Of a stretch of 64,000 nucleotides of DNA, positions 1-7,197 are shown piece after piece. The notes below the pieces were generated by a model, which was not told the origin of the DNA, did no database searches, and saw only the letters and a program-made list of their open reading frames with translations. The position numbers and the translations under genes are program-made. The stretch spans positions 1-64,000 of the forward strand of contig SJCO01000010.1 in NCBI GenBank assembly GCA_005217565.1. The letters run 5' to 3'. The DNA is from Puteibacter caeruleilacunae. GTDB lineage: Bacteria > Bacteroidota > Bacteroidia > Bacteroidales > Prolixibacteraceae. Numbering within the stretch: the stretch's first letter is position 1; every line of letters begins with the position of its first letter.

Positions 1-451
1 TACGCGCAATACCATCCAAACCAGTCAGTCGATCATACCCCCACCACTTATCATTAATCCTTGCTCGTGCATCCTTATTAAAATAGAACAACACATTTAT
101 CCATGGAATCTCAAAAGGGGATTGTGGCAAACGAGGTCCATAATTCAGCTTACTCACAACAATCTTATCACCAACAAGCAGTGTATCCTCCATCGATTCA
201 CTGGGAATGCCATAAATCTCAAGCAAAAACACCCGAACAGCTATAGCAAATAGAAATACACCAACCAGCGTAATGGGAGCCCAACACCAGGTCTTACGCC
301 TTATCCAGTCAACCCATCGCCTTTTAGATCTACTTAACCAATAAATACATCCAAGCACTCCGACTCCTAACGTCAACCACCAAAGTCCCAACACTGCAAC
401 AAATACTCCCATTGCCAGAAACAGGATAATATTGATTTTCCTTTTATTCAT
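1..451 (-). CDS. lepB: Signal peptidase I (S26 family), 3' end off the window
   Basis: Inner-membrane serine protease that removes signal peptides from exported proteins. The window holds about 150 N-terminal residues, starting at the ATG whose complement is 449-451. Two hydrophobic segments (about residues 8-38 and 58-77) precede the family's catalytic-serine motif, read here as IPSESMEDTLL, with Ser86 as the likely nucleophile. A following GDKIVVSKLNYG stretch also fits the family. The catalytic lysine lies beyond the edge. It is the last visible gene of a minus-strand run (peptide, propeller, CxxC protein, DUF1573, this gene) with only about 20 bases to its neighbour, so it may be dedicated to that cassette rather than the housekeeping enzyme; this last point is inference. 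Confidence 0.88.
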   Translation of the reverse strand, partial: MNKRKINIILFLAMGVFVAVLGLWWLTLGVGVLGCIYWLSRSKRRWVDWIRRKTWCWAPITLVGVFLFAIAVRVFLLEIYGIPSESMEDTLLVGDKIVVSKLNYGPRLPQSPFEIPWINVLFYFNKDARARINDKWWGYDRLTGLDGIAR

Positions 452-471
452 AACTCATTACACCAATTCAG

Positions 472-891
472 CTACAGTTGCTCTATATTCTTTGGAAAAT
501 CTACAGTCCCACGCACCACCAACTTCTTTGGTGAGTCTTTTCCATTGTAATACACGGTAATGGTCTTTCTAAACCTACCCGGATGATCTGTATCATACTT
601 AATCCTAATCGCTCCTTTTTTCCCTGGAACAATAGGTTTTTTATTCCAATCAGGAACCGTACATCCACATGTTGTCTTAACATCATATATCACCAAAAGC
701 GACTCCCCAACATTTGAAAACTCAAACTCACACTCCGCCTTATCTTTCATTTTAAGATGGCTAAAGTCATATTCACCTCTGGTAAATTTAATTTTAGCAT
801 CATTCTTTACTGGCTGATGAGTACAACCAACACATAAAATTCCGAAAAGCAACATACAACAATAATACGACATAGAAATCAAATTTGTCAT
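472..891 (-). CDS. DUF1573-domain lipoprotein
   Basis: Small exported lipoprotein of the DUF1573 family, common in Bacteroidota and with an immunoglobulin-like fold; its biochemical role is unknown. The N-terminus is hydrophobic and ends in a lipobox around Cys30 (ILCVGC, numbering from the upstream GTG at 912). The family hallmark follows: a motif resembling TTCGCTVPDW (about residues 80-89), then the P-I-x-P-G-x-x-G turn and a final beta-strand pattern. I prefer the ATG at 891 to the GTG at 912. It sits between the CxxC lipoprotein and signal peptidase I, with intergenic gaps of about 20-27 bases, so co-transcription is likely. The recurring partnership of DUF1573 with propeller lipoproteins and short secreted peptides suggests a shared envelope function, not yet defined. 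Confidence 0.85.
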   Translation of the reverse strand: MTNLISMSYYCCMLLFGILCVGCTHQPVKNDAKIKFTRGEYDFSHLKMKDKAECEFEFSNVGESLLVIYDVKTTCGCTVPDWNKKPIVPGKKGAIRIKYDTDHPGRFRKTITVYYNGKDSPKKLVVRGTVDFPKNIEQL

Positions 892-918
892 TTTACAAAG
901 AAACTCACCCACAAGAAT

Positions 919-1533
919 TTAGCTGTTAAGATATTTCCTCAAGCAAATATCTAGAAATTGCCTAGATAAATCTTCAACCTCCTGGGCAGGTATAAAAACA
1001 TCAATTATATCGCAATTTCTATCAACAATTAGAAATATTGGCTTCACCATCCCATTAATTGACTCCATTAAAATTGTATTATCCTTAACACTAAAGACCT
1101 TGAAACCATCTAACTTGTTGAAATATTTAAAATTTCTAATCTCTTTCTTATATCTATGCCTGGTTAGAATATAAAAAGACTTGTCTTTCAATCTTCGAGA
1201 ATACTCTTTTATGCTCCTTATCTCGGAATCAACACAATATCCGCACGCATGCTCTGGAATAACCAACAATAAGCTGTAGTTAGAACAAATGACACGTTTA
1301 AGAACTAAATTATCCTTTCCTTCTGAAAACAAATTAACATCCTTCTTTAGCTTCGTTTTTACAAGACTATGCTCAAGACTATCCCTAGCTTGAATCCATC
1401 TAAGTTCTTTTGTTGAAGTTGAATATTCTTGCTGATCACTATAACAACATCCACTCAAATAAAATAGAAGAACTAGAACTCCTAGAAAATTCATATCACT
1501 CTTAATCTTTAAAACTATTCTTTGGCTTTCCAT
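919..1533 (-). CDS. Exported lipoprotein with thioredoxin-like CGYC motif
   Basis: Unnamed lipoprotein of about 204 residues. The start chosen is the ATG at 1533; a TTG lies two codons upstream and another ATG at 1494, but the 1533 start keeps the basic residues ahead of the hydrophobic stretch. A lipobox-like LSGC follows the hydrophobic segment. A C-G-Y-C pair (residues 99-102 counted from the TTG) follows a beta-strand-like LLLVIPEHA, and a later strand with a proline (MVKPIFLIVD) mimics the cis-proline region of thioredoxin folds. The N-terminal third looks coiled or helical. A TlpA-like disulfide role towards the four-cysteine peptide of the same operon is attractive but inferred. No family could be named with confidence. 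Confidence 0.72.
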   Translation of the reverse strand: MESQRIVLKIKSDMNFLGVLVLLFYLSGCCYSDQQEYSTSTKELRWIQARDSLEHSLVKTKLKKDVNLFSEGKDNLVLKRVICSNYSLLLVIPEHACGYCVDSEIRSIKEYSRRLKDKSFYILTRHRYKKEIRNFKYFNKLDGFKVFSVKDNTILMESINGMVKPIFLIVDRNCDIIDVFIPAQEVEDLSRQFLDICLRKYLNS

Positions 1534-1544
1534 TTTCAATCTTA

Positions 1545-2717
1545 CTATATCTTTGGCTTAGCAATAAATAAGACAGGATTCGACAGCTCATCTATTTTAG
1601 AGACTATATCATTCAAGATTTTCAATCCTTCATTCTCATTCTGTGAAAGTCCAGTGTTTTGCTTCTTATTCTGAAGAATCTGTCGACCTTTTATTATTTC
1701 CTCTGGAAAATTCTGAATACAAACAACATAACCGTCTTCACCAATATATGATGGTAAAGCAAAAACATTTGAGAACCATATATCATCACAACAACTTGAA
1801 ACATCGTAGTAAATTTGGAATCCACTCCTTTCTGACTGGAAACATCCTATCATTTTCTTTTTAAGCACAAAACTCAAAAATTTATATTCAGGACACTCCG
1901 TATACAAACACTTAAATGCATACTTTCCACTCTCAACCACGTAGGCGTGAGTTTGTTGCTTTTGGTTCTGTCCTAAAGAGCAATAATCCTTCCAAGTAAA
2001 GGCTGCATGTCCAAAATCAATATAGAGATATGGAACGATAGAATTCCCTGAAACAGAAAAAATCGTGTCACAATTCGGAATATTGTATAAACATAAAGAA
2101 TCACTCTTCTGTAATCCATATGGAGTAACAATTCTATTACGTAATGAATAAGGAAACAGTGAGTTCTTCACTCTCCCTTTTGAATTAGCTATTATAATCT
2201 TATCATTCTTTCCTGCCCCATAAAAACATTCATTTCTATTCTCCATTGATGCAAACTGTCTTGCTGAAAACCCATACCATAAAGTCCTTCTATACTGACC
2301 TCCTAAGTCATAAATTAATAGTTTCTTATGTGTAAGAATTTTCACCTCATTATTCTTTAAATCTACATTAAAATCATATGGTTTAACATATTCACCAGGA
2401 CCATTGCCAACTTTTCCGATTTTATAAAGATATCTACCATCTGTTGCAAAAACTAATAATGATTTTGCGCCCTTTGTGTCTAGTATATATATTTTATTTT
2501 TATGAATACTTATTTTGTCAATTGATTCAATTAAGCACTCCTTCTTTGTCTCCAAAACAACAAAACTCAAAGGATCAAACATTTCACTTAAGTTAGACTT
2601 TACACTACAATTGTCACAATCTACTGCCATAGTTGGAACTTTATCTTCAATTGAAGACAACTCAACATTATTACATCCTAATAATATCACTAAAATCAAT
2701 GTGAGGTTTAGTTTCAT
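1545..2717 (-). CDS. Six-bladed beta-propeller lipoprotein (BF3164-like)
   Basis: A 390-residue lipoprotein with a short signal ending in LLGC (Cys15). The propeller-type signature KIGKVGNGPGEY (about residues 95-107) followed by DFNVD, and repeated strand-turn-strand segments such as KIYILDTKG and EVKILTHKKLLIYD, are typical of the Bacteroidota six-bladed propeller lipoproteins (BF3164 family). These proteins lie at the cell surface or in the periplasm and often adjoin NVEALA-type short secreted peptides, the arrangement seen here with the gene at 2773-3123. Function is unknown; ligand or peptide binding is plausible. It is separated by only 11 bases from the CxxC lipoprotein start, consistent with an operon. 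Confidence 0.85.
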   Translation of the reverse strand: MKLNLTLILVILLGCNNVELSSIEDKVPTMAVDCDNCSVKSNLSEMFDPLSFVVLETKKECLIESIDKISIHKNKIYILDTKGAKSLLVFATDGRYLYKIGKVGNGPGEYVKPYDFNVDLKNNEVKILTHKKLLIYDLGGQYRRTLWYGFSARQFASMENRNECFYGAGKNDKIIIANSKGRVKNSLFPYSLRNRIVTPYGLQKSDSLCLYNIPNCDTIFSVSGNSIVPYLYIDFGHAAFTWKDYCSLGQNQKQQTHAYVVESGKYAFKCLYTECPEYKFLSFVLKKKMIGCFQSERSGFQIYYDVSSCCDDIWFSNVFALPSYIGEDGYVVCIQNFPEEIIKGRQILQNKKQNTGLSQNENEGLKILNDIVSKIDELSNPVLFIAKPKI

Positions 2718-2772
2718 AAATCCTATATTTTTGAAGGATTAAAAAAAAATTTAATCCTTCAGTTATTACAAA

Positions 2773-3123
2773 TTAATCGCCTGGATAAGGACAATACCGT
2801 GTTCTTTGCCCTGAGGTAGAACAAGAATTACCGTCTCCACCATATTCACATATTTCATATCGATTAACTCCGTTCTTACATATCTTTTCTTCCCATTTAA
2901 GCTCCAGTATCTGAGTTGATGTTGAAGACCCAGAACTTACAGTTGAAGAATCTGATGATGAATCTGTTGAAGAGGTAGTACCTGTACTAGTTGTCTGTGC
3001 TACCACAGCATCACTCATTAATACAAATGGATCATCCAGTGTTACTTTAATATTCAATACCAGTGCGAAAATAAATGCAGCGGCTGCAAGGTATTGTATG
3101 CCTTTTTTTATCTTTGTTTGCAT
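2773..3123 (-). CDS. Secreted four-cysteine peptide, NVEALA-like precursor
   Basis: A 116-residue precursor. Residues 1-43 form a basic start (QTKIKK), a hydrophobic core (LAAAAFIFALVLNI) and a segment ending SDAVVAQ that resembles the NVEALA class of Bacteroidota short exported proteins, with a possible signal peptidase site after VVA (Ala42). Residues 43-71 are almost only Ser, Thr, Gly and Asp, a linker. Residues 72-116 are a compact tail with Cys82, Cys92, Cys101 and Cys111, likely two disulfides, ending PYPGD. It is the first gene of the minus-strand cassette and carries a long structured leader. The NVEALA assignment rests on the leader shape and on the neighbouring propeller, DUF1573 and signal peptidase genes; the literal motif is not present. 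The mature product and its role are unknown. Confidence 0.75.
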   Translation of the reverse strand: MQTKIKKGIQYLAAAAFIFALVLNIKVTLDDPFVLMSDAVVAQTTSTGTTSSTDSSSDSSTVSSGSSTSTQILELKWEEKICKNGVNRYEICEYGGDGNSCSTSGQRTRYCPYPGD

Positions 3124-3143
3124 AAGGATTAACGTTTGTGGAT

Positions 3144-3284
3144 ACGAGGTGATTAGTGCGACCTGTCAACCTCGTTCCGGTTAATTAATTGGTGCAATGG
3201 GATGCCTCCTGTTGCACTTTTTGTTTGTTATATGGTGCCTTCAATGGCACCTGAGTTTACCGGTCGCGGTCTAATGGGTAAACT
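3144..3284 (-). promoter_or_regulatory. Four consecutive inverted repeats in the peptide leader
   Basis: The 222-base gap between the glycosyltransferase stop (3346) and the peptide start (3123) holds four perfect inverted repeats in a row. They are ACGAGGT/ACCTCGT (3144-3150 and 3169-3175), GTGCAA/TTGCAC (3192-3197 and 3212-3217), GGTGCC/GGCACC (3234-3239 and 3246-3251), and AGTTTACC/GGTAAACT (3254-3261 and 3277-3284). None is followed by a clear U-run in the minus direction, so they do not look like simple terminators. A structured 5' leader RNA or a set of protein sites is possible. The repeats are seen directly; the function is inference. Confidence 0.5.
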
Positions 3285-3345
3285 GTTTGATCAAAATCCA
3301 TATCGATCTAGAACATCATCCTAACCTCCTTTCTTTAGTTCCTAC

Positions 3346-4338
3346 TTAAACACCCTGCTCAATAAGTGTTGTTTTACTGGTAGAGTGCTCAATATCTTTA
3401 ACAGTATTTCGAATACATTTATCGCGTATGATATAATTCGGTCGTTGCTTATTTTCTATAAACAACTTACCCAAATATTCACCCATGATTCCTAACACTA
3501 ACAACTGAATTCCTGCAAGAAACAGCGTACTCACAATGGTAGAAGTCCAACCTGCAATGGTTCGCTCTGTAAAAACGGCCAGGTAAAGTGCCCAGCATAT
3601 AATGGCAAAGGCAATCAATGAAACGATAGAGCCCAAAATTAAAGCTAAACGTAGCGGTCGAACACTCATTGAAGTAATACCATTCAAAGCCAAACGAACC
3701 ATCTTATAAAACGGATAGTGAGTCTCTCCATTGATACGCTTTTTATGATCGTAATGAACAAATCCTTTATTGAATCCCACCCATGAAAAGAATCCCCGTA
3801 AATACAGGTGATTCTCTTTCAATCGGCCAACCTCATCAGCTACCTTTCGGTCGATTAACCGAAAGTCATTTGCCTTCTTTACCACTGGATAATCACTCAG
3901 CTTATTTAACACCCAATAAAAAATATAAGAGGTATATTTTTTGAACCATCCAATAGAGTCGGTATACTCAGGTATGGCCTCAACAATCTCATGACCATCC
4001 AACCAACATTTTACCATCGCTGGAATAACCGATGGAGGTTGCTGTAAATCAGCATCAATGGTTACTACCGCTTCGCCATTTGCACAAGTAATCCCTGCTT
4101 GTAAAGCTGCCTGATGTCCAAAATTTCTGGCAAACCGAATGTAGTTTACTTCTGTTATTTCACCATATAACCTCTCACACAGATCCGACGAGTCATCACT
4201 ACTACCATCATCCACCAAAATAACTTCATAACGATAGGCTCTCAAATGCTTTTGCAACTCATCAATCATCAACGGGATGTTCTTTTCCTCATTATAACAA
4301 GGAACAACAACTGAGATCAGAAAATCATTTTTCCTCAT
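3346..4338 (-). CDS. GT2 glycosyltransferase, polyprenyl-phosphate sugar synthase type
   Basis: A 330-residue family 2 glycosyltransferase of the DPM1/GtrB/ArnC type. The catalytic domain shows VVPCYNEEKNIP near residue 11, VDDGSSDDS (about 42-50), the ARNFGHQAAL stretch and the TIDADLQQPP acidic motif. Two hydrophobic segments (about 228-252 and 263-285) and the LGIMGEYLGKLFIE tail match the membrane-anchored GtrB subgroup. Such enzymes charge undecaprenyl phosphate with a hexose from a nucleotide sugar on the cytoplasmic face. It overlaps the upstream GT-C gene by 14 bases, so the two are translationally coupled and probably form a donor-synthase and transferase pair. Sugar and acceptor are unknown. 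Confidence 0.9.
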   Translation of the reverse strand: MRKNDFLISVVVPCYNEEKNIPLMIDELQKHLRAYRYEVILVDDGSSDDSSDLCERLYGEITEVNYIRFARNFGHQAALQAGITCANGEAVVTIDADLQQPPSVIPAMVKCWLDGHEIVEAIPEYTDSIGWFKKYTSYIFYWVLNKLSDYPVVKKANDFRLIDRKVADEVGRLKENHLYLRGFFSWVGFNKGFVHYDHKKRINGETHYPFYKMVRLALNGITSMSVRPLRLALILGSIVSLIAFAIICWALYLAVFTERTIAGWTSTIVSTLFLAGIQLLVLGIMGEYLGKLFIENKQRPNYIIRDKCIRNTVKDIEHSTSKTTLIEQGV

Positions 4339-5656
4339 GAAGACCTCCTTTTAATGGATTATTTACTACTGGCTTATCTTGTGCTTTACGTCTTTCAATA
4401 AGATCTGTCACATTCTGTTTAATTGAATCGCTATCCTGCCAATCTTTTGTGCGTTCATGACTATGAACTCCCAAAAAAATCATCCAACCACAACAGAGCG
4501 TTATGACTATCTTGCGCCAATGTTTTTTCTTTAGGTATACCCACTGAATCAACCACGTGAGCACAATACCAATTCCAACAATGCTAACATACATGTAGCG
4601 ATCAGCAGTAATCATCTTTCGGGGCATAGGAACAATATGCAATACCAACAACAGATTAATCACAAAGAGCATTATTCCAAACAGCACTAATCGATTACCT
4701 CGTTCATACTGACTCAGCACAAAGAATACACATATCAATATCAACACAGGATACCCCCAGTAATATGCCGGTAAATTTTCACCAATTTCAATTGGGAAGA
4801 AATAGAAGTAATACAGCTTTACAGGAGCAATAAACCGAAAGATATACTCCATAAAGCTACTCATGCCAAACAGCAATCGCTGATATAAAGGATAGGTCTC
4901 AACATCAAAGGTTCCCAAATTATTCGCTACCGAAAATCGATACATGAAGAAGCCGATGAGCAAAAAGAATAGTTTCTCCAAAAGAACAGTAGAATAGAAC
5001 TCTCTTAATCTAACCTTCACGTTCCGGTACCGATTAAAGATATAATCAAATGCAATCAGGTTCAATGGCAAAATTATCGCCTGCTCTTTTGAGCCAAAAG
5101 ACAACAAGTAACACAACGCAACCACCAATAACAATATCTTTTTCCCTGACTTAATATAGCTAATATAAAAGCGTATCGCCAATAGGGTAAACAGTGTATA
5201 TAAAACAATTTTCGATGCACTGATCCAGGCAACCGACTCCACCTGCAAGGGATGAACCGCAAATATCAATGCTACCATAAAAGAGAACCATCGTATCCGA
5301 GCAATTGTCCAGTTACGCTTCACAAATGCAAGCACATTAACAATTATTCCATACACCAGCAAAGCGTTAAAAACATGTATCAACAAACACGCCGCATGAT
5401 AAACCGAAGCATTAAATCCAAAGGATTCATATAACAAAATATACAATACAGTATTCACTGGAAAGTATTGCCCCTGATAAAAATTAGTAAAATGGTATAT
5501 CATCGCATTATAACTATGATTTACCACAAACTCAAAATCCAGTAATTGCCACTGATCATCCCACGCCAACTGAAAGTCGTTAAAGAAGTTGGGAAAGAAC
5601 ACTAAAATGGTTAATAAAATCAATAATAATTGTTGTCGTTTTTCGAGAATTTTCAT
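4325..5656 (-). CDS. Multi-spanning GT-C type membrane protein, TMTC-like
   Basis: A 443-residue integral membrane protein with about ten hydrophobic segments. The first extracytoplasmic loop has WDDQWQ, in the place where GT-C enzymes carry their acidic catalytic residues. A later segment, HPLQVESVAWISASK, closely resembles the HPVHTEAVA-type motif of TMTC O-mannosyltransferases and their bacterial homologues. Unlike TMTC proteins it lacks C-terminal TPR repeats and ends in a short basic tail. It probably uses the lipid-linked sugar made by the overlapping GT2 enzyme to glycosylate a protein or surface polymer on the outer face of the inner membrane. The substrate cannot be read from the sequence; the adjacent Ser/Thr-rich peptide is one possible target. 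Confidence 0.72.
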   Translation of the reverse strand: MKILEKRQQLLLILLTILVFFPNFFNDFQLAWDDQWQLLDFEFVVNHSYNAMIYHFTNFYQGQYFPVNTVLYILLYESFGFNASVYHAACLLIHVFNALLVYGIIVNVLAFVKRNWTIARIRWFSFMVALIFAVHPLQVESVAWISASKIVLYTLFTLLAIRFYISYIKSGKKILLLVVALCYLLSFGSKEQAIILPLNLIAFDYIFNRYRNVKVRLREFYSTVLLEKLFFLLIGFFMYRFSVANNLGTFDVETYPLYQRLLFGMSSFMEYIFRFIAPVKLYYFYFFPIEIGENLPAYYWGYPVLILICVFFVLSQYERGNRLVLFGIMLFVINLLLVLHIVPMPRKMITADRYMYVSIVGIGIVLTWLIQWVYLKKKHWRKIVITLCCGWMIFLGVHSHERTKDWQDSDSIKQNVTDLIERRKAQDKPVVNNPLKGGLHEEK

Positions 5657-5871
5657 TGTCAGGTTGCTTAATTTTATTCAGTTTAAAATCAAAAACCAAC
5701 GCCTCAACCAACCATTCACAAAAACGAACTTAACAGATTATTTTATAAAGCACAAGCATTTAACGCTTAAACTCGTGAACGTAACGTTCTTCAACTCGCG
5801 AACGTTTATTCTCCAGAACCTGCAGCTTGTAACCTGAAACTATCACCCTTTCAACTAACAGCAAACCTCAA
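5657..5871. repeat. Spacer with short direct repeats
   Basis: This 215-base spacer upstream of the GT-C gene holds a near-identical 13-base direct repeat (AACTCGTGAACGT at 5770-5782 and AACTCGCGAACGT at 5793-5805). Next to it, 5808-5842 read on the minus strand gives GTTTCAGGTTACAAGCTGCA and onwards, which resembles 45474-45503. No gene is supported here. Confidence 0.4.
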
Positions 5872-6720
5872 TTATTTTTTCTTTCCATTAATCTTTTTAA
5901 CAGCATTACTCCCTTTCTTCTTCATCGTGAATTTCATCTCCACATTGAGTGCAACCAAAATACGATAGAGCATAGAGACGGTGAGTTTTTGAGCACCTGT
6001 TTCTATTTTGTTAATCTGTTTCCGTCCTACTCGAAGCATTTTTGCCAATTGCTCCTGGCTAATACCTTGTTGCTTTCTCTGCTCTATAATCTCCTGGAGA
6101 ATCAATTTAGGTTTAAAAACTTCTTCTTTCAATGATGTATCCTCTGACGCATTAGGATCATAAGGTTTTGCAAACACCTTATCTGACTTTCTTTGGGCAT
6201 ACAAACTGTCACAAAACAAGGTCTTTTCCAGATTACAAAATCCTACCCAGAATTCAAGGTATGGTTCTGAAGGACCATCTGTCCAGTTATAAAAGTATTT
6301 ACCTTCTTTTCGTTTAATCTTTTTAAAATCACCATAGGCAAAATAACTTGGTGGTTCGGATCCAACCAATACAAGTAAATCCTCTAAACGCTTTTCATCT
6401 TTCACACTGGTGTCCCATTCTATTAAATAACCATCTTCCCTCACCGTTGTCTTAATCCACTTAGGCGCTTCCAATTCCCCTCTGCTAATTACTAATTTCT
6501 CATAATCCAAAGTGATATTTGGATATTCTCCTTTTACAACATCTCTCAAAAAATGCGATGTAAAGGCATTGTAAGCACTTATTCGTCCTTTTCTTTGACT
6601 CGCATAGGAAACTCTTATTAGCTCCTTAATTTCTCTATAAAAATCCATTGTGACCGCCATATGCTTACGTTGACTGATCCGCTTAGGCGTTTTTTTAAGC
6701 TCTGTTCCTTGTTTAGCCAT
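5872..6720 (-). CDS. DUF6266-like protein fused to a C-terminal XRE helix-turn-helix
   Basis: A 282-residue protein with two parts. Residues about 20-180 resemble the Bacteroidota DUF6266 family: an AYNAFTSHFL stretch, then GEYPNITLDYEKLVISRGEL and a strand-rich region with WDTS and a ValLeuVal run. Residues about 205-265 are an XRE/Cro-type helix-turn-helix: ISQEQLAKMLRVGRKQINKIE followed by a YRILVALN helix. The Lys-rich tail (KKKGSNAVKKINGKKK) could add nucleic-acid contact. DUF6266 proteins are usually stand-alone and of unknown function, so the fusion is odd and suggests a DNA-bound or autoregulated member. The gene stands alone between large spacers. The XRE call is firm; the DUF6266 call comes from pattern recognition. 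Confidence 0.75.
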   Translation of the reverse strand: MAKQGTELKKTPKRISQRKHMAVTMDFYREIKELIRVSYASQRKGRISAYNAFTSHFLRDVVKGEYPNITLDYEKLVISRGELEAPKWIKTTVREDGYLIEWDTSVKDEKRLEDLLVLVGSEPPSYFAYGDFKKIKRKEGKYFYNWTDGPSEPYLEFWVGFCNLEKTLFCDSLYAQRKSDKVFAKPYDPNASEDTSLKEEVFKPKLILQEIIEQRKQQGISQEQLAKMLRVGRKQINKIETGAQKLTVSMLYRILVALNVEMKFTMKKKGSNAVKKINGKKK

Positions 6721-7197
6721 GCCTAAAATTACTCAAAACACACAATTTATCATATGACAATTGACATTATTTAACCACCAGTAATACTCAAAAAAGCACA
6801 ACAATAGCATAGCGCAGAAGTGTATACGAATGAGAGTAAACTCTGACCTTAACTTGGTGTTCTATCTATGTTACATTGGAAATAAATGAGAAGTATTTGA
6901 AAAGTATTCAGTTCCGAGACCGACTCCGGACCGAGGGCAACCAAATTAACCCCAAATTTTACTTTTCTTCGAAAGTCTTCGATATTTTCCGGGGGCTTTG
7001 TAGGAAAAATCTTGGTTAGAATGGGGCTTTTTGAATTAAATGTCCCCTTTTTAGGGACATCCTAAAAAAGAACGATGGTTGATTACCATGATTGTAAAGG
7101 TAGCAAAATTGACGACAATTGTCAATGTAATACCAAATAAAATATCCAGGCCTTACCCTTGTAAAACCTGGATATTGATAAGCTATCTATGATTAGA
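6721..7197. other. 477-base spacer with palindromic elements
   Basis: No gene is supported. I see GACAATTG at 6756-6763, 36 bases upstream of the HTH gene; a related 10-base palindrome GACAATTGTC at 7114-7123, nested in ATTGAC/GTCAAT (7108-7126); and a hairpin ATGTCCC/GGGACAT at 7040-7060 with a 7-base loop. The shared GACAATTG core makes a small set of HTH operator sites conceivable. A GC-richer patch (about 6905-6935) looks foreign to the AT-rich surroundings but matches nothing I recognise. Confidence 0.35.

Noticed and set aside
3144-3284. Tandem intrinsic terminators of the GT2 gene
   Set aside because: The stems are not followed by U-runs in the direction of transcription, so a terminator array is unlikely.
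5589-5837. Plus-strand frame of 82 residues in the spacer before the GT-C gene
   Set aside because: It overlaps the start of the confident GT-C gene on the opposite strand and covers the direct repeats; no domain pattern.
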